Below, piece by piece: positions 33,000-41,023 of a stretch of DNA of 64,000 nucleotides. The translations under genes were made by a program, and so were the position numbers. The DNA comes from an uncultured Acidobacteriaceae bacterium (GTDB lineage: Bacteria; Acidobacteriota; Terriglobia; Terriglobales; Acidobacteriaceae), in assembly GCA_937879855.1 (NCBI GenBank), contig CALFMO010000008.1, forward strand, positions 305,465 to 369,464. The letters are read 5' to 3'. The number at the start of each line of letters is the position of its first letter. Position 1 is the stretch's first letter. The notes below the pieces were generated by a model that saw only the letters and a list, made by a program, of their open reading frames with translations, did no database searches and was not told the origin of the DNA.

Positions 33000-33383
33000 A
33001 TGGACATCCCTAATTTTCACGATGGTTTTTTCGACGGTTTTCGGATCAAGCCCGACAAGGCTGTGCACCTATTCCTAAGGACCAGCGATCAAACTGTCTA
33101 CACTTTGATTTTAAGCGGCGTGCGCGCGATGAAGATCTCCGGAGTAATGAAGGGCAATATCATCCTCGATATTGTTGCTCGCACGGCGGAAGAGATGAGC
33201 CCCGCTGATATGGAAGAGCTCTATGGACTGGCCAAGAATGTCGCTCAAGCTTCCGCATTGCTGGTTTCCGCGCGTGAACAGCATCTTCAGTTGCTCGAAC
33301 TGAATCCATCGTATGGCGCGGAAGGATTGATTTTGTTCGAAAAATGGGAAATCGCCCCAAACGCCAGCCAATCCGCTGAATAA
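33000..33383 (+). CDS. Hypothetical protein, 127 residues
   Basis: I do not recognise the family. The protein has no signal peptide or membrane helix and looks like a compact alpha/beta cytosolic domain. It opens with DIPNFHDGFFDGFRIKPDK, where beta-strand patterns (VHLFLRTSDQTVYTLILSGV, NIILDIVART) alternate with a helix (ADMEELYGLAKNVAQASALL). ATG 33000 is chosen; a GTG six codons upstream is in frame. It lies downstream of ubiE on the same strand, with the repeat in between, and ends near the convergent anti-sigma gene. Confidence 0.65.
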   Translation: MDIPNFHDGFFDGFRIKPDKAVHLFLRTSDQTVYTLILSGVRAMKISGVMKGNIILDIVARTAEEMSPADMEELYGLAKNVAQASALLVSAREQHLQLLELNPSYGAEGLILFEKWEIAPNASQSAE

Positions 33384-33459
33384 CGTAGGAACCTGATCGG
33401 CCAGCTTCAAGGAAACCGAGTTCTGACTGCCACCGTCCGAGGTCCGAAGTCCGAGGTCT

Positions 33460-34209
33460 CTACCCCGCACCGCGCAGCAGCTTGCTCAAAGCCCGAATAT
33501 CTTCCGCTCCCACATCGCCCACCACAAAATACCGCAACCCATTTTGCGTCCAGGTCTGAACGTTAAACGATTGCGGATGCTCTAACCCCTCCGGCAGCCC
33601 GGCCCCTTCTCCGCGATCCTGAAAAATGAAAACGGAAATCTCGTGCTTGCGCACGTGGTAAATCAACTGCGCCCCCGGCGTCTGCGCCAGATAAGTGACG
33701 CGCCCTCCCAGCAATGTGAATTCCGATCCTTGCAGCTCCGGCAGATTGAAAGTGAACGGTATCTTTCCCTGAAACCACGGCTTCACCGTATGCCGGTCAG
33801 TCGAGACCACGTCAACAGGCGTGGAACCGGCCAGGGCGGCCACGTGCAGGTCGGCCAGTTCGCTGTAAACTCGCTGCCGGCGCGCATCCTCGTGGCCCAC
33901 GTACAGATTGACCGCAACCGCCAACATCAGCAAAGCGAAAGCGGGAAGGGTCAGAATCTTCCAGTACCAACCGACTCCATGGCGCGGCTTCGCGGCGATA
34001 GTCTTCGCAATTCGATTCCGCAACTCGGTGCTCGCTGTGTAGCGCTTGCCGGCCATTTGCACGGAACGCTTCAACTGCACTCGCTCCAGCGCGTCAGCGG
34101 CACAATCTGCGCACCCCCGCAGATGCGCACTCAATGCACTCGCCTGCGCCGGATCAAGTTCGCCGTCGACGTAGCGGTCAAGCTGCTCGCGCCATTGTTC
34201 ACACGCCAT
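33460..34209 (-). CDS. Transmembrane anti-sigma factor with zinc-finger (zf-HC2) domain
   Basis: A 249-residue protein. The start ATG 34209 lies 11 nt inside the sigma-factor gene, with GGGAG upstream. Residues 1-40 are an anti-sigma zinc finger (CEQWREQLDRYVDGELDP, then HLRGCADCA, the HxxxCxxC ligand set). A membrane helix follows at about 92-108 (ILTLPAFALLMLAVAVNLYV). The rest is an extracytoplasmic domain (about 140 residues) that may sense envelope stress. It should bind and silence the upstream-encoded ECF sigma factor. Confidence 0.88.
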   Translation of the reverse strand: MACEQWREQLDRYVDGELDPAQASALSAHLRGCADCAADALERVQLKRSVQMAGKRYTASTELRNRIAKTIAAKPRHGVGWYWKILTLPAFALLMLAVAVNLYVGHEDARRQRVYSELADLHVAALAGSTPVDVVSTDRHTVKPWFQGKIPFTFNLPELQGSEFTLLGGRVTYLAQTPGAQLIYHVRKHEISVFIFQDRGEGAGLPEGLEHPQSFNVQTWTQNGLRYFVVGDVGAEDIRALSKLLRGAG

Positions 34210-34744
34210 GCCGGACTCCCTCATTCTTCTTGCGCAATAAATCACGCAACGCCTTGCGTGCGCGGTACAGCCGCGACATTACAGTGCCCATGGGAATGCC
34301 AAGTGTTTCTGCGATTTCCTGGTACGACATCTCCTCAACTTCGCAGAGCAGCAAAATCTCCCGGAAGTGCACGGGGAGATCGGTCAGCGCCTGTTGCACC
34401 ATTTCACGGCTTGCCTGCTGGATCAAACTACTCTCCGGCGTCGTATTTTCCACGGGAAGCAGGGCCTCGTCCGTGTCTTCGTCAATCGCAACCGTGTTCT
34501 TGAGTCCCGTCCGCGAGGTCAAAAACGTGTTTCGCAGTATTCGGTACATCCACGCGCGAAAATTCGTCCCCATCTGAAAGGACGAAAATCCGCGCAACGC
34601 TTTCGCGTATGTTTCCTGCGTCAAGTCCTCCGCCTCGGCGGTATCCTGCGTCAGCCAGCGCGCGAAGTTATAGAGTTGGTCAAACAGCGGCATGGCCAGC
34701 TCTTCAAAGGTCGTGTCGCGCACGGATTTTTCGGGCACCTTCAT
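34199..34744 (-). CDS. ECF-family RNA polymerase sigma factor
   Basis: A 181-residue sigma factor. Region 2 for core and -10 binding: PLFDQLYNFARWLTQDTAEA, EDLTQETYAKALRGF and FRAWMYRILRNTFL. Region 4 for -35 recognition: LPVHFREILLLCEVEEMSYQ and EIAETLGIPMGTVMSRLYRA. ATG 34744 is preferred; a GTG five codons upstream is possible. It is followed by and overlaps its membrane-bound anti-sigma gene, so activity probably depends on an envelope signal. Confidence 0.93.
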   Translation of the reverse strand: MKVPEKSVRDTTFEELAMPLFDQLYNFARWLTQDTAEAEDLTQETYAKALRGFSSFQMGTNFRAWMYRILRNTFLTSRTGLKNTVAIDEDTDEALLPVENTTPESSLIQQASREMVQQALTDLPVHFREILLLCEVEEMSYQEIAETLGIPMGTVMSRLYRARKALRDLLRKKNEGVRHGV

Positions 34745-34845
34745 ATGCAAACCAGGCACGCGCCAGTTTATTCCCTACGTGAAGGAAAATGTTTAATCAC
34801 ACCGGAGTCAGGGTTTCCGGCATCAGAATGTGATTCAACCACAAA

Positions 34846-35925
34846 CTACAAAAGATAGCCGCTCGGCGGCTGACCGCCGTCGCGCCGGAAAGAATCCGCG
34901 AACGCGTCGGTAATGGTATAGCGGATCACGTGCTCGTATTCCGGGCCTAGGAAACGGCGCAGGCGATCGGTATTCATAATGTATTCCCCGGTCATGTAAG
35001 GGACTGCCTCGGGTGGAATGGCCGAAATCTTTCGCTTCCACAAAAACTTCAGCACCTGCCGCATCGCCCACTTTCCCGGAACGCGCACCAGCTTAGCCTG
35101 AGCCATCTCTACGCAGCGACCGAACGTGAGAGGCTCTCCGCGCCCCGCAACGTTTAACACAGTCAGGCGCTGCGTCTCCGGCTCTCGCTGCAGGATGTGC
35201 CGAATCAGCCTCGCCATATCATCGACGTGGATGAACTGAATCTTGTTGTCGAGATACTGTTGGCCGCGCGGAAACATGCAGGGCAGGCGCTTGCCCTCCT
35301 GGCGCATCTTCTCAGCGCGTGCGCTTTTGCCGTTGGGCGTGCCGCGGAACGCTCCCATCAGATAATTTTCGACGCTTGCGCCGGAGAATATATGTGGGCG
35401 CAAAATGTAAGCGCTGCATCCGCGCAAGGCGTGCGAGCGAGTCTGCACTACCTCGTCTGATTGCTTCTTGTGAATTGCGTAGGGCAGGGTGTGCGCTGCC
35501 AGCACTGAGTCTTCCGTCGCTGGCGCGGGCAGGTTCGGTCCGTACGCCGAAACGCTGCTGGGAAAGATGAACTGCTTCACTCCATCGTCCGTGGAGCGAT
35601 TGGTCTCGGTCACCGCTTCCATCACTCGCGCCGTTCCCGCCACGTTGATCTGCCACATACGCTCCACGTCAATTACACCGGTGCGCACAGGATCGATCAC
35701 GAATGCAAGGTGAATCACGGCGTAGGCGTGCGTGTCGCGGAGAAGTTGGTAGAGAAGCAGAGTCGACGATTCCTGGCCCAGGTCCAGGTTCTCAAAGCGC
35801 AGCTCGTAATCGGTTCGGGGCGGACTCACGTCCACCCCAATTACCGAATAGCTTCCCAGCATCGGCAATAGCCTGGAGCCGAGGTTGCCCGAGATCCCGG
35901 TGACGACGACGACTGGTTTGGCCAT
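34846..35925 (-). CDS. NAD-dependent epimerase/dehydratase (extended SDR)
   Basis: A 359-residue Rossmann enzyme. Cofactor loop VVVTGISGNLGSRLLPMLGS at residues 6-25, acidic residue after strand 2 (VIGVDVSPP), Ser of the active site in FIFPSSVSAYGPNL and the Tyr-x3-Lys pair in LPYAIHKKQSDE. The Lys and Tyr are in place, so it should be catalytic. It may act on nucleotide sugars or related substrates. The gene begins one base from the end of the PPIase gene on the same strand, so the two are likely co-transcribed. Confidence 0.88.
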   Translation of the reverse strand: MAKPVVVVTGISGNLGSRLLPMLGSYSVIGVDVSPPRTDYELRFENLDLGQESSTLLLYQLLRDTHAYAVIHLAFVIDPVRTGVIDVERMWQINVAGTARVMEAVTETNRSTDDGVKQFIFPSSVSAYGPNLPAPATEDSVLAAHTLPYAIHKKQSDEVVQTRSHALRGCSAYILRPHIFSGASVENYLMGAFRGTPNGKSARAEKMRQEGKRLPCMFPRGQQYLDNKIQFIHVDDMARLIRHILQREPETQRLTVLNVAGRGEPLTFGRCVEMAQAKLVRVPGKWAMRQVLKFLWKRKISAIPPEAVPYMTGEYIMNTDRLRRFLGPEYEHVIRYTITDAFADSFRRDGGQPPSGYLL

Positions 35926-37103
35926 CAGTTCGGTGTTGCGGCCGGAGGTTGTGCCGGCGGCGCAGTTTGCGGCTGAGCCCGTGGTGCGGTCGGAGGAGCC
36001 AGACGCGAAGGTCGCGGCCCGGGCGTGGGCCCAACGCCACCCGGACCAAAATAGGCTTCGTTGGTTTCGATCTGGGATGGATTGCTGAGCTTCTCCATCA
36101 TTTCGCGCATGCGATCGTTTTGCATCTTACTGTGAATCTCATTCTTCACCTGATCGAGCGGAATTTCGCTCTTGCTGTTCAGCTTGTAAATGTAGTGACC
36201 GCCGGCGTCGTTGATCACCTGTGAAACCTCCCCTGGCTTCAAATCGAGCACCGTCGCTTGTGCCGGAGGCAAGCCCGTACGGCGTACCGAGGGCAAGTTC
36301 ACCGTGGGGGAATCCATCTTCATTCCGGCGGCGGCAAATGCCTCCTTCTGCAGCTTGACGAAGTCTTCTCCGGCTGCGGCCCTGGTGCGCAGGCTCTCGG
36401 CCAGTTGAGTCATGGCCTGCTCGGCTTCATCCGCCTTGGCTTTCTGCTCAGCTTGCTTGGCCTTCTGCGCTTCGTCGCTCAGCTTTTCGGGCTTCTCGTT
36501 TTCTCCTTTGGCATCAGGTTCGATCTGTTTAGTGCGGGGCACAAACAGCCGGTCCAGATTGAATTGTTCGTAATCGTTTGCATGTTCCTTGTAGTAATTC
36601 TCAATCTCCTCCGGCGAAATCTTGCTAGCTTCGTCTTGAATGTTTTGCCGCAGTTCCTGGCTGAGGATCTGCATTTTCAGAACTTTCACGCGGTCTTCAT
36701 ACTGAGGAGTCTTGTCCAGGCCTTTCTTCTTGGCCTCATCCGACATCAAAATCCACTGCGGCAGAATGGCGGCTAATTGTTTCTTCATCTGCGGCGTCAC
36801 GTTGGGGGCAAGATGGCTGGCCAGAGTCTCAAACTCGGCCTTGGTTATGACCGTCTTGCAATCAGCTGCTGAAGATTTCGTGGCCGTGGTCTTAGCGCCG
36901 GTCGCCGCCGTTCCTTTGGCCGCCGCAGTCTTGGTCTGCGCCGGACACACTCCCTTGATCGTGATGACCGCCGCCGTTGGGGGAACCGACGCGGAAGGAT
37001 CCGCCGGAGCCGCTTCGGTTTGGGGCGAGCTCGGAGTACCCGGCACAGCCTGTCCCCATGCCAGCGTTCCCAACAAAACACACATCAGCCACCTCTTACG
37101 CAT
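35925..37103 (-). CDS. Exported parvulin-type peptidyl-prolyl isomerase (SurA/PrsA-like)
   Basis: A 392-residue protein. GGAGG 9 nt before ATG 37103 and a signal peptide (KRWLMCVLLGTLAWGQAVPG) place it in the periplasm. An Ala/Thr/Lys linker precedes a SurA-N-like helical part (TKAEFETLASHLAPNVTPQM). A parvulin/PpiC domain follows at about 180-330 (FNLDRLFVPRTKQI, RAAAGEDFVKLQKEAF, LDLKPGEVSQVINDAGGHYI) with a long charged insertion (KLSDEAQKAKQAEQKAKADE). The C-terminus is Pro-rich. Probable role: folding of outer-membrane or secreted proteins. Confidence 0.88.
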   Translation of the reverse strand: MRKRWLMCVLLGTLAWGQAVPGTPSSPQTEAAPADPSASVPPTAAVITIKGVCPAQTKTAAAKGTAATGAKTTATKSSAADCKTVITKAEFETLASHLAPNVTPQMKKQLAAILPQWILMSDEAKKKGLDKTPQYEDRVKVLKMQILSQELRQNIQDEASKISPEEIENYYKEHANDYEQFNLDRLFVPRTKQIEPDAKGENEKPEKLSDEAQKAKQAEQKAKADEAEQAMTQLAESLRTRAAAGEDFVKLQKEAFAAAGMKMDSPTVNLPSVRRTGLPPAQATVLDLKPGEVSQVINDAGGHYIYKLNSKSEIPLDQVKNEIHSKMQNDRMREMMEKLSNPSQIETNEAYFGPGGVGPTPGPRPSRLAPPTAPRAQPQTAPPAQPPAATPN

Positions 37104-37287
37104 AAATCATTTCCTCCAGGATTGGTCCGTCAGAAAGATAAAAGTGCTAAGCATTAAATCCTAGCATAAGCCATTGGATCTGCTCTCGGCAGAGGTGACT
37201 CAGAGTGTCCGCGAATTATCGTCACGCACGTGCCTGACGGTCGCGATTTGCTTGGCGCTTTCCTCGCGCAACAGCGATAATTCCTTC

Positions 37288-38718
37288 ATGTCGGGAACTC
37301 CCGCCATTCCTTCATCAGAGTTGATGCGCGCTGAAAAGCGATCCGCTGCCGGCAGTTCGGTATTGGCTGCGCTGGTAATCACGACGCTCAAGATTGTGGT
37401 GGGTTTGAGCACCGGCAGTCTCGGCATTCTCTCTGAAGCGGCGCACTCAGGGCTGGATCTGATCGCCTCTCTTCTCACATTTTTTTCTGTCGGCGTCTCT
37501 GACAAGCCGGCCGACGCCGACCACCAATACGGCCACGGAAAAGTCGAAAACTTCTCTGCCTTCGTTGAAACCGGCCTGCTCCTGCTGACCTGCGCCTGGA
37601 TCATTTACGAAGCGGCGTTGCGACTCTTTTTTCGCCGAATCGAAATCGAGCCCTCCATCGCCGCTTTCGCCGTGATGCTGTTCTCGATGGGGATTGACTG
37701 GTGGCGCTCCCGCGTCCTCGGCCGCATTGCCGACAAATATGACAGCCAGGCTCTGGAAGCCGACGCGCTACATTTCTCCACCGACATTTGGTCGGCCGGC
37801 GTCGTCGTGCTCGGACTGATCCTGGTTCTGATCGGGCGCACTTATCACATCGATTGGCTGCGCGATTCCGATCCCATTGCCGCGCTCTTCGTGGCGGGCG
37901 TTGTCGTGTCGGTGAGTTGGCGCCTGGCACGCCGCACCATCGATGCTCTGCTCGACGCCGCGCCGCCGGGCGTGCGCTCCAAAATCTACGACGCGGTTTC
38001 CCGTGTCGATGGTGTTCTCGAAGTCGATCGCGTCCGCATCCGCCGGGCAGGGAACCGCTATTTCGCCGATCTCGCCGTGGGCCTGGCGCGCACCGTAACT
38101 TTCCAGCGCTCAGGACAATTGGCCTCCGCCGTCACCGAAGCGGTGCACCGCGTGCTGCCCGATGCCGACGTCACCGTGCAACCGCTACCGCGCGCGCAGC
38201 ATTCGGAGAATATTTTCGACCGCATCCGCGCCGTCGCCACCAACAACAACCTCAACGTGCACGATATCAGCGTCCAGGACCTCGACGGCCGGCTGCACGT
38301 GGAGCAGCATATTGAACTCGACGAACGCATGTCGCTAAAAGACGCGCACGACCAGGTCACCGAATTGGAAGCCGACATGCGCCGCGACGTGCCTGAAATT
38401 TCCGACATTCTCACTCACATTGAAAGCGAGCCTGCCACCATCGAAAGGCCCGAAGAAGTAGTCAGCGATGCTGAACTCGAGCATCGCCTGCGGGCCGTGG
38501 CTTCGCAGTTTCCCGAAGTCCTCGATGTTCACGATTTCATCATCAAGCGCGTTCGCGGACGCATGTACATCTCGTGTCATTGCACGCTGTCCGACAATCT
38601 CTCTCTGGCCCGGGTGCACGACATTCAGACCGAACTGGAAACCCGCTTCAAGCAGGACGCGCCCGAGTTATTCCGCGTCTTGATTCATCCCGAGCCCAGC
38701 ACCGACAACCGGAGGTAG
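37288..38718 (+). CDS. Cation diffusion facilitator with three tandem C-terminal domains
   Basis: A 476-residue protein. Residues 1-220 are the six-helix CDF core: LSEAAHSGLDLIASLLTFFS in TM2 and LEADALHFSTDIWSAGVVVL in TM5 supply the usual Asp/His metal site, and DHQYGHGKVENFSAFVETGL is the family loop. Most CDF exporters end with one ~80-residue dimerisation domain. This one has three in a row: about 225-310 (SKIYDAVSRVDGVLEVDRVR), 310-385 (NIFDRIRAVATNNNLNVHDI) and 395-470 (LEHRLRAVASQFPEVLDVHD). ATG 37288 lacks a strong ribosome-binding site. Likely zinc, iron or manganese efflux. Confidence 0.88.
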   Translation: MSGTPAIPSSELMRAEKRSAAGSSVLAALVITTLKIVVGLSTGSLGILSEAAHSGLDLIASLLTFFSVGVSDKPADADHQYGHGKVENFSAFVETGLLLLTCAWIIYEAALRLFFRRIEIEPSIAAFAVMLFSMGIDWWRSRVLGRIADKYDSQALEADALHFSTDIWSAGVVVLGLILVLIGRTYHIDWLRDSDPIAALFVAGVVVSVSWRLARRTIDALLDAAPPGVRSKIYDAVSRVDGVLEVDRVRIRRAGNRYFADLAVGLARTVTFQRSGQLASAVTEAVHRVLPDADVTVQPLPRAQHSENIFDRIRAVATNNNLNVHDISVQDLDGRLHVEQHIELDERMSLKDAHDQVTELEADMRRDVPEISDILTHIESEPATIERPEEVVSDAELEHRLRAVASQFPEVLDVHDFIIKRVRGRMYISCHCTLSDNLSLARVHDIQTELETRFKQDAPELFRVLIHPEPSTDNRR

Positions 38719-38721
38719 GTT

Positions 38722-39123
38722 GTGATTACTGCCAAAGCAATCTGGACCGATAACGAGCGCTATGTTGGCGAGGCCAGTTCGCGCCATGCGATTGTGATGG
38801 ACACGGCCACTGAGAAAACCGCGAGCACGCCGATGGAACTGGTACTGATCGCGCTCTGCGGCTGCACCGCCTCAGACGTTGTCGGAATTCTTCGTAAGAA
38901 GCGCGAGCCCTTCACCACTCTCGAGGTCAGCGCCAGCGGCGAGCGCGCTTCGGGCTATCCTGCCGTCTACACGGAAATCAATCTGGTGTATCGCATCGCC
39001 GGTAAGGTCTCTCGCAAAGCAGTGGAGGACGCGGTGAAACTTTCTAAAGAAAAATATTGTTCTGTTTCGGCCATGCTGGAAAAGACCGCGAAGATTTCAT
39101 TCAAGATCGAAATGGTGGAATAG
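38722..39123 (+). CDS. OsmC-family peroxiredoxin-like protein
   Basis: A 133-residue protein starting at GTG 38722 behind GGAGG, 3 nt after the CDF stop. Family marks are the N-terminal strand pair, TASTPMELVLIALCGCTASD with the first Cys pair, and SVSAMLEKTAKI with the second half. OsmC-type enzymes use two cysteines, one in the CGCT segment and one in a CxV/S stretch; here the second is the Cys in KEKYCSVSAML. Expected role: hydroperoxide detoxification. It is co-oriented and closely spaced with the CDF and glutaredoxin-like genes. Confidence 0.9.
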   Translation: MITAKAIWTDNERYVGEASSRHAIVMDTATEKTASTPMELVLIALCGCTASDVVGILRKKREPFTTLEVSASGERASGYPAVYTEINLVYRIAGKVSRKAVEDAVKLSKEKYCSVSAMLEKTAKISFKIEMVE

Positions 39124-39405
39124 ATGCTGCCCATGCGCGTTGTGCTCTTCACCCAACCCGGCTGCCTATCCTGCCAACTGATGAAAATCTTTCTGGAAGC
39201 TAAGGAAATCGCTTTCGAAGAACGCGATATTAGCACTAGCCCCGAAGCCCGCCGCGAAATGATCGAACAGCATGACAGCACCGAAACTCCTACGATGGTC
39301 ATCTTCTCCGGCGAAACTCAGGAGGTCATTATTGGCTTCGATCCCGTTCGCCTTGACCAGTTCCTCGACCCCGCCCCATCATCGGACTCGGTGACTGAAT
39401 CCTGA
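39124..39405 (+). CDS. Glutaredoxin-like thiol-disulfide protein
   Basis: A 93-residue thioredoxin-fold protein directly abutting the OsmC stop codon. It has the redox motif in LFTQPGCLSCQLMKIFLEA (CxxC, residues 14-17), the cis-Pro region TETPTMVIF and a G-D-like end (IGFDPVRLDQFL). This small glutaredoxin/NrdH-like type could reduce the OsmC protein encoded before it; that pairing is inferred from gene order. Its TGA stop overlaps the CTG that likely starts the next gene. Confidence 0.87.
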   Translation: MLPMRVVLFTQPGCLSCQLMKIFLEAKEIAFEERDISTSPEARREMIEQHDSTETPTMVIFSGETQEVIIGFDPVRLDQFLDPAPSSDSVTES

Positions 39406-40388
39406 ACGCAGCCCCTTCCAATCGAAACCTTCATCCACTGCGTGGATATCTCTTCATCGGCTCCGCGGCATTTCTATGGGGAGTCTCCGCCGCGCTCGCC
39501 CGCGCCGTCTTCACAGGCAAACTGTCCTTGAGCGGCGAGGCCCTGCATCCCATCGACGTGCTCATCCTGTCGCAGACGCGGACCTCCTTCTCTCTGCTGG
39601 TGCTGCTTCCACTGCTGGTGGGCCGGCGCGGATGGCAACGCATCAAGCTTCCCAGGCCCGATCTCATCCAATGCCTGGTGCTCGGAATGCTCGGCGTAGC
39701 TGCATCGAACTATTTTTATTACGTCGCGATTCAGAGAACGAGCGTCGCCATCGCCATCATCGTTCAATACACCGCGCCGGTCTGGGTGCTGCTTTATGTA
39801 GTCGCTCGCCGACAGCAGAGGCTATCGCTGCAGAAAGTCGCCGCCGTGGCAGTCGCCATCACCGGCATCGCCCTGACGATCGGCATCGGCGGCGCAAAAT
39901 CCGCCGCACATTTGCGTCTCGACAAATACGGTTTCATCGCCGCGCTGCTGGCCTCGTTCTCCTTCGCTTTTTACAACGTTGGCGGACACCGGATCCTGGC
40001 CCGCTACGATCGCTGGCGCGTCCTGGTCTGGACGCTGATCTCTGCCTCAGTATTCTGGCTGCTCATGAATCCACCGTGGAAGGTCGTTGCCATGCACTAC
40101 GCACCGGCCCAGTGGGCATTCCTGTTCATCTTTTCCATGATCTCGGTGCTGGGACCGTTCTCGCTTTACTTCCAGGGCCTGCAGCATCTGGAGCCCACGC
40201 GCGCGATTATCACCAGTTGCCTGGAACCGGTCTTCTCGATCCTGCTCGCGGCGGCCTTTTTGAGCGAAGGCGTGCGTCCGATTCAGACGCTCGGAATTGT
40301 TTTGGTGCTATCGGCGATTTTGATCGTGCAGCTCCCGGTGAAGGGCGTGATAGGGCAAGAATCCGTTGTGGTTGACCCAATCGAATGA
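39402..40388 (+). CDS. EamA/DMT-family transporter, probable CTG start
   Basis: A protein of about 328 residues with ten membrane helices in two EamA repeats (YLFIGSAAFLWGVSAALARA and FIAALLASFSFAFYNVGGHR). The first standard initiator is TTG 39528, but it falls after TM1 and the coding frame plainly runs upstream through TM1 to a TGA at 39396. In that 5' part no ATG, GTG or TTG exists. A CTG at 39402 overlaps the glutaredoxin stop as CTGA, mirroring the usual ATGA coupling, so it is my preferred start. Substrate unknown; the family exports amino acids and other metabolites. Confidence 0.85.
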   Translation: MNAAPSNRNLHPLRGYLFIGSAAFLWGVSAALARAVFTGKLSLSGEALHPIDVLILSQTRTSFSLLVLLPLLVGRRGWQRIKLPRPDLIQCLVLGMLGVAASNYFYYVAIQRTSVAIAIIVQYTAPVWVLLYVVARRQQRLSLQKVAAVAVAITGIALTIGIGGAKSAAHLRLDKYGFIAALLASFSFAFYNVGGHRILARYDRWRVLVWTLISASVFWLLMNPPWKVVAMHYAPAQWAFLFIFSMISVLGPFSLYFQGLQHLEPTRAIITSCLEPVFSILLAAAFLSEGVRPIQTLGIVLVLSAILIVQLPVKGVIGQESVVVDPIE

Positions 40389-40429
40389 GGGTGATGGTAA
40401 ACTCGCACATCTGAATTGGGCTATTCCAA

Positions 40430-41023
40430 ATGAATCTTACTGGTGCTTCGCGGCGGCAATTTGTGCGGACCTCTATCTCGAGTGTGACCTCCGCTTGGGT
40501 CGCGCTGCGTTGGCCCGCGATTCTCGCGGCCCGGGAGCACGCTCAACAGCAAGCAAAAACCGATTCGGCCCCAGAGTTTGAATTCTTCTCGCCCGAACAG
40601 GCGGCCGAAGTCGATGCCTTGTGCGCACAAATCATCCCCAGCGACAATTCGGCAGGGGCAAGAGATGCTCACGTCATTTATTTTATCGATCGGGTCCTGG
40701 TGACGCTGGATCGCGATAGCCAGACCAAGTATATTCAAGGCCTCAAAGTTCTTCAGGAGAAGACGCATAGCCTTTTTCCTGGTCCCGCACAATTTTCATC
40801 TTTAAGTTCTGAGCAACAGATCCAGGTTCTAACTTCGATTGAAAAGACCGACTTTTTCGAACTCGTACGCTTTCACACCATCCTGGGTTTTCTTGCCCGG
40901 CCAGAATACGGTGGCAACTACAACAAGATTGGATGGAAACTGATCGGCTTGGAGGATCAAATGATGTTCCAGCCGCCCTTCGGTTACTACGACGAGGAAG
41001 AGGATAAACCACATCACCCATGA
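40430..41023 (+). CDS. Tat-exported gluconate 2-dehydrogenase subunit 3-like protein
   Basis: A 197-residue protein. The N-terminus has a twin-arginine signal (SRRQFVRTSISSVTSAWVAL), where the pair is followed by QF as in the Tat consensus. The mature part (FSPEQAAEVDALCAQIIPSD, DRVLVTLDRDSQTKYIQGLK) is the small-subunit fold that partners membrane-bound GMC dehydrogenases. The stop overlaps the start of the GMC subunit (ATGA). The partner can be exported together with this RR-bearing subunit by the TatBC system encoded at 22945-24148. Confidence 0.88.
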   Translation: MNLTGASRRQFVRTSISSVTSAWVALRWPAILAAREHAQQQAKTDSAPEFEFFSPEQAAEVDALCAQIIPSDNSAGARDAHVIYFIDRVLVTLDRDSQTKYIQGLKVLQEKTHSLFPGPAQFSSLSSEQQIQVLTSIEKTDFFELVRFHTILGFLARPEYGGNYNKIGWKLIGLEDQMMFQPPFGYYDEEEDKPHHP

